From positions 1-9,735 of the forward strand of contig CANIMM010000099.1 of assembly GCA_947468255.1 (NCBI GenBank): 9,735 bases of DNA, written 5' to 3'. Under the pieces are notes generated by a model that did not search any database, was not told where the DNA came from, and was given only the letters and a program-made list of their open reading frames with translations. The translations under genes and the position numbers were made by a program. This document shows, piece by piece, positions 7,580-9,735 of the stretch. The DNA comes from Chitinophagaceae bacterium (GTDB lineage: Bacteria > Bacteroidota > Bacteroidia > Chitinophagales > Chitinophagaceae). Positions within the stretch are counted from its first letter, which is position 1. Every line of letters starts with the position of its first letter.

Positions 7580-7598
7580 TTTAGTTTTATCAACTAAA
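7580..7598. repeat. Inverted repeat, 7-bp arms, possible operator
   Basis: The arms TTTAGTT and AACTAAA are perfect reverse complements around a 5-nt loop, about 155 bp before the membrane regulator's start and 125 bp before the small ORF. It has no T run on the plus strand, so it does not look like a terminator. A regulatory role is a guess. Confidence 0.35.
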
Positions 7599-7704
7599 GA
7601 TGCACTGGAAAACATAAGCATAGGCTATTTTTCAATTGCCATTATGGCATTGCACTTTGTTTATTATTCCACTTTATTAGCGGACAAATCGAATAGTTGC
7701 AATT

Positions 7705-7848
7705 ATGTATAAAATGAACAAACAAATCCATTGGTTTTATCAAACCCTTTCCTGTCCTTTTTTGACCTTGACAATGGTAGTCACCGGTTTACTACTAACC
7801 AGCAATCAGACAACCTCGCAAAACTTTATCATAGATCCAAATTCCTAA
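7705..7848 (+). CDS. Possible 47-residue secreted peptide upstream of the T9SS protein
   Basis: The ORF encodes MYKMNKQIHWFYQTLSCPFL followed by a hydrophobic stretch (TMVVTGLLL, 23-31), then a short polar end, TSNQTTSQNFIIDPNS. The layout is that of a signal peptide with a cleavage site near SQ/N and almost no mature protein. It ends 10 nt before the start of the next gene, which would allow translational coupling. It may be a real small peptide, a leader, or the remnant of a truncated secreted protein. Starts at residue 1 or at M4 are both possible. No homolog is recognised. Confidence 0.35.
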   Translation: MYKMNKQIHWFYQTLSCPFLTLTMVVTGLLLTSNQTTSQNFIIDPNS

Positions 7849-7858
7849 AAACCAAACT

Positions 7859-8443
7859 ATGCTGACAATATCACCATCACTTACTTGTCAATATTTCAAA
7901 TCCACCAATTTTTACCCCTCTTTCAGGGCCTCCTTATTGCTGCCGCTTCTGCTGACCGGTCTTTTTGCTACAGCACAAAATGCTTATACCAGCACGGTCA
8001 ATATTGCAGGTTTATCCGCTACGGTTGGAGATTACCGCCTCGACTGGAGCGTAGGTGAGTCGGCTGCCATCACGAGTATGTTCAACGGCGATCTGGTCCT
8101 CACCAACGGTTTGTTGCAGTACAGCGTGGAAAACCAGCTGGAAGCCAATCTCGTTCCCAGCTTTTTGCCCGGTGAAATCATCATTTACCCCAATCCGGTC
8201 AAAAATATACTGAACATCAACATCCTACATGCCAACAAGGGCAGGCACCAGCTGGAACTGCTGGACGCATGGGGCGCCAAAATCAAAGAGGTGCTAGTGG
8301 TCTACAACGGGTTGGGCGTACTTCAAAAATGGAACCTCAGCGGATTATCCGCCGGCCAGTACCTATTGAATATCCGCCAAACCCACCCGGTTACCGGAAG
8401 ACTGATGAAGAAAAAAGCATATAAAATACTTAAAATTAATTGA
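7859..8443 (+). CDS. Small surface protein with T9SS type A sorting domain
   Basis: The 194-residue protein has an unusually long basic N-region before its signal-peptide core (SLLLPLLLTGLFATAQ, 25-40). A short beta-rich segment follows with a pattern common in Bacteroidota surface proteins (TVGDYRLDWSVGESAAITS, 55-73, and LVLTNGLLQ, 79-87). The C-terminal ~90 residues match the type A sorting domain of the type IX secretion system: IIIYPNPVKNILNI (107-120), LELLDAWGAKIKEV (132-145), LSGLSAGQYLLNI (160-172) and the closing KAYKILKI. It should be exported by the Sec system, cross the outer membrane by T9SS and be attached or released at the surface. No enzymatic domain is seen. It lies upstream of the large adhesin-like gene and may work with it. 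No in-frame start lies upstream because of a TAG at 7832. Confidence 0.85.
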   Translation: MLTISPSLTCQYFKSTNFYPSFRASLLLPLLLTGLFATAQNAYTSTVNIAGLSATVGDYRLDWSVGESAAITSMFNGDLVLTNGLLQYSVENQLEANLVPSFLPGEIIIYPNPVKNILNINILHANKGRHQLELLDAWGAKIKEVLVVYNGLGVLQKWNLSGLSAGQYLLNIRQTHPVTGRLMKKKAYKILKIN

Positions 8444-8522
8444 TAACTGAATAATTGATAACTGATAGTTTTTAAATGATAATTTTTTAACTGATAACTG
8501 AAAACTGATAGTTTTTAAATGA
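8442..8522. repeat. GATAACTGA repeats with a duplicated 20-bp unit
   Basis: GATAACTGA occurs at 8442-8450, 8457-8465 and 8493-8501. The 20-bp word AACTGATAGTTTTTAAATGA is perfectly repeated at 8460-8479 and 8503-8522, a 43-bp period. The repeats begin at the stop codon of the T9SS gene. Related GATAACTGA-type spacers are common in intergenic DNA of Bacteroidota; their role here is unknown. Confidence 0.85.
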
Positions 8523-8570
8523 AAGAGGATAAATGATAATGGTCAAAAGATAATGGAAAAATTGTTTAGC

Positions 8571-8674
8571 TAAATATCTAAACATCTAAACTCCTAAACC
8601 TCTAAACTCCTAAACATCTAAACCTCTAAACCCCTAAACATCTAAACCTCTAAACCTCTAATCTCCGAAACTCC
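8571..8674. repeat. Tandem array of 13 eight-base units (TAAACNYC)
   Basis: Thirteen consecutive 8-bp units can be read without gaps. Most are TAAACATC, TAAACCTC or TAAACTCC; one is TAAACCCC, and the edge units are degenerate (TAAATATC, TAATCTCC, GAAACTCC). The array stops 14 bp before the ATG of the adhesin-like gene, so it must form its leader. With an 8-bp period each unit puts a TAA in a different frame, so the array is non-coding. Copy number could vary by slippage. Confidence 0.92.
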
Positions 8675-8688
8675 TAAAACAATAAAAT

Positions 8689-9735
8689 ATGCATACTATG
8701 TTCGCTCGTACCAGTTCTTTTTTTATCGCGCTGCTTTTCATTGGCTTTGCTGGTTTTTCGCAGGCGCCCAATTTACTCAACTACCAGGGGGTAGCCCGCA
8801 ATGCAGTGGGTAATCCATTACCTAACCAGACGATGAATCTTCGTTTGTCGGTTCATAACCTTATTGCTTCGGGCGCTACGGTGTACAGCGAAACCCGCGT
8901 CATCAAAACCAACCTAGGGGGCTTGTTTTCCGTGCAGATCGGCAGTGCGGGCAGCACCAGTGCCACCGGCACCATCGGCGCTGTAAAATGGCTTTTGGGC
9001 GATAAATATTTGCAGGTGGAAATAGACGCTGCCTCCAACAATAATTATTTGAACATGGGCACCGTTCAACTGGTGAGTGTGCCCTATGCATTCAATGCAG
9101 GTTCGGCAAACAATGCCGCCACTGTTACCACCAATGCCAACCTTACGGGAGCGGTCACCAGCATTGGGAATATTACCAGCCTTTCGGCCTCACCCGCCCT
9201 AACGGGTGTGCCCACTGCACCTACTGCCGCCCCAGGTACGAATACCAATCAAATTGCCACTACTGAATTTGTAACAGCTGCTGCCTTAACCGGTCCGGCG
9301 GGAGCAAAAGGAATACAGGGATTGCCCGGTGCAGTCGGACCTGCTGGTCCCCAAGGAATACAAGGTGTTCCGGGGCCGATTGGTGCCACCGGATCAGTGG
9401 CCAATGTTGGTGCAATTAGCGGAACGCCTACTGCCAATGGTGCAAGCATCAGTTACGGAATACTAAGCCTAGCCCCTGCTGATGCAAATAACGGGGGAGT
9501 TATAACCACCGGTTCCCAAACCTTTTCGGGTGCAAAAACTTTTAACAGCCCCATCAATGGGTCCATCAGTGGCAATGCAGCCACGGCCACACTTGCAGAA
9601 ACAGTTACCACCAATGCCAATTTAACCGGCGATGTAACTAGTATTGGCAATGCCACAATTATAGGGGCAGAGAAAGTAACCAACAGCATGCTAGCGGGGT
9701 CAATTGACCTGACGAGTAAAGTTACCGGCTCCCTG
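8689..9735 (+). CDS. Large secreted adhesin-like protein with collagen-like and tail-fibre-like motifs, partial
   Basis: The frame is open from the ATG at 8689 to the right edge (349 residues, no stop). A signal peptide (about 1-25, cleavage near FSQ/A) leads into a beta-sandwich N-domain common to Bacteroidota surface proteins: NYQGVARNAVGNPLPNQ (31-47), VYSETRVIKTNLGGLFSVQIG (65-85, partial match) and QLVSVPYAFNAG (127-138). Phage-tail-fibre-like motifs follow: SPALTGVPTAPTAAPGTN (168-185) with ATTEFV (190-195), and FSGAKTFNSPINGSISGNAA (279-298). Eleven Gly-X-Y triplets (202-235) form a collagen-like stretch. The motif TVTTNANLTG[AD]VTSIGN occurs twice, at 145-161 and 305-321. The protein is probably a trimeric fibrous surface adhesin. 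Its C-terminus, which might carry a peptidase or anchoring domain, is not seen. A start at M4 is also possible. Confidence 0.85.
   Translation, partial: MHTMFARTSSFFIALLFIGFAGFSQAPNLLNYQGVARNAVGNPLPNQTMNLRLSVHNLIASGATVYSETRVIKTNLGGLFSVQIGSAGSTSATGTIGAVKWLLGDKYLQVEIDAASNNNYLNMGTVQLVSVPYAFNAGSANNAATVTTNANLTGAVTSIGNITSLSASPALTGVPTAPTAAPGTNTNQIATTEFVTAAALTGPAGAKGIQGLPGAVGPAGPQGIQGVPGPIGATGSVANVGAISGTPTANGASISYGILSLAPADANNGGVITTGSQTFSGAKTFNSPINGSISGNAATATLAETVTTNANLTGDVTSIGNATIIGAEKVTNSMLAGSIDLTSKVTGSL
9304..9393 (+). repeat. Collagen-like Gly-X-Y coding stretch
   Basis: Within the adhesin frame, Gly recurs every third residue from 202 to 235 (G-PAG-AKG-IQG-LPG and so on, 11 triplets), with Pro frequent at X or Y. 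Such stretches in bacteria usually form triple-helical stalks. The short length suggests a spacer within a trimeric fibre. Confidence 0.75.

Larger units (their letters stand above)
7426..7858. other. 433-bp divergent intergenic region with dyads and a small ORF
   Basis: The stretch lies between the regulator's start and the T9SS-protein start. It holds two compact inverted repeats, TTTAGTT-TTATC-AACTAAA (7580-7598) and TGCCA-TTA-TGGCA (7637-7649), either of which could be an operator, and a 47-codon ORF at 7705-7848. I found no exact TAnnTTTG box and no RNA gene. Confidence 0.5.

Noticed and set aside
8571..8674. CRISPR array or telomere-like repeat
   Set aside because: The units are 8 bp and contiguous with no spacers, so this is not CRISPR. 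The resemblance to CCCTAAA telomere repeats is superficial because the period is 8, not 7.
8853..9689. Minus-strand ORFs at 8853-9091, 9249-9449 and 9453-9689
   Set aside because: They are antisense to the adhesin frame. Their Ala/Pro/Val-rich translations reflect complementing Gly/Thr/Ala codons, not real proteins.
8689..9735. Prophage tail-fibre gene
   Set aside because: The protein has a signal peptide and a Bacteroidota surface-protein N-domain, follows a T9SS-sorted protein, and no other phage genes are present. The phage-like motifs alone do not support a prophage.
1..9735. DGR template repeat or reverse transcriptase inside the window
   Set aside because: I looked on both strands for an adenine-rich near-copy of 5969-6085 and for reverse-transcriptase motifs and found neither; all long frames are accounted for by other families.

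Overview
The window looks like chromosomal DNA of a member of the Bacteroidota, probably from a Chitinophagaceae or Sphingobacteriia-like lineage (the rank below phylum is inferred). The evidence is a C-terminal type IX secretion (T9SS type A) sorting domain, two membrane-embedded AraC-type regulators of a kind common in this phylum, a secreted DUF1080 protein, an AT-rich background, almost no Shine-Dalgarno sequences before starts, and one TAnnTTTG-like promoter box.

Left part (1-2645): a partial membrane-anchored AraC-family regulator runs off the left edge on the minus strand. It is divergent from a two-gene plus-strand unit made of an L-rhamnose/L-fucose-type mutarotase and a zinc-dependent, NAD-type medium-chain dehydrogenase. 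This looks like part of a deoxysugar or sugar-acid catabolic locus whose other genes lie outside the window. Middle (2669-5582): a secreted DUF1080 (3-keto-disaccharide hydrolase-like) protein on the minus strand converges on the dehydrogenase. Two secreted plus-strand proteins follow: one conserved but unknown, and one acetyl-xylan-esterase-like alpha/beta hydrolase with its catalytic residues in place. Together these suggest periplasmic or surface glycan processing.

Near 5702-6085 is a small secreted C-type-lectin-fold (DUF1566/Lcl_C-like) protein. Its last 33 codons change abruptly in base composition: codons 95-117 all end in C, T or G, none in A, and encode mostly Gly, Tyr, Phe, Ser, Pro, His and Asp around a fixed scaffold. 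This is what adenine-directed mutagenesis of AAY codons leaves behind, so the gene is a candidate target of a diversity-generating retroelement (DGR). No reverse transcriptase or template repeat is visible in the window.

Right part (6208-9735): a complete seven-helix membrane AraC-family regulator on the minus strand is followed by a 433-bp gap holding a possible 47-residue secreted peptide. Then come a small T9SS-sorted surface protein, a 245-bp repeat-rich spacer (20-bp direct repeats, then 13 tandem 8-bp units running up to the next start codon), and the N-terminal 349 residues of a large secreted adhesin-like protein. That protein combines a Bacteroidota surface-protein N-domain, phage-tail-fibre-like motifs and a collagen-like Gly-X-Y stretch, and it runs off the right edge.
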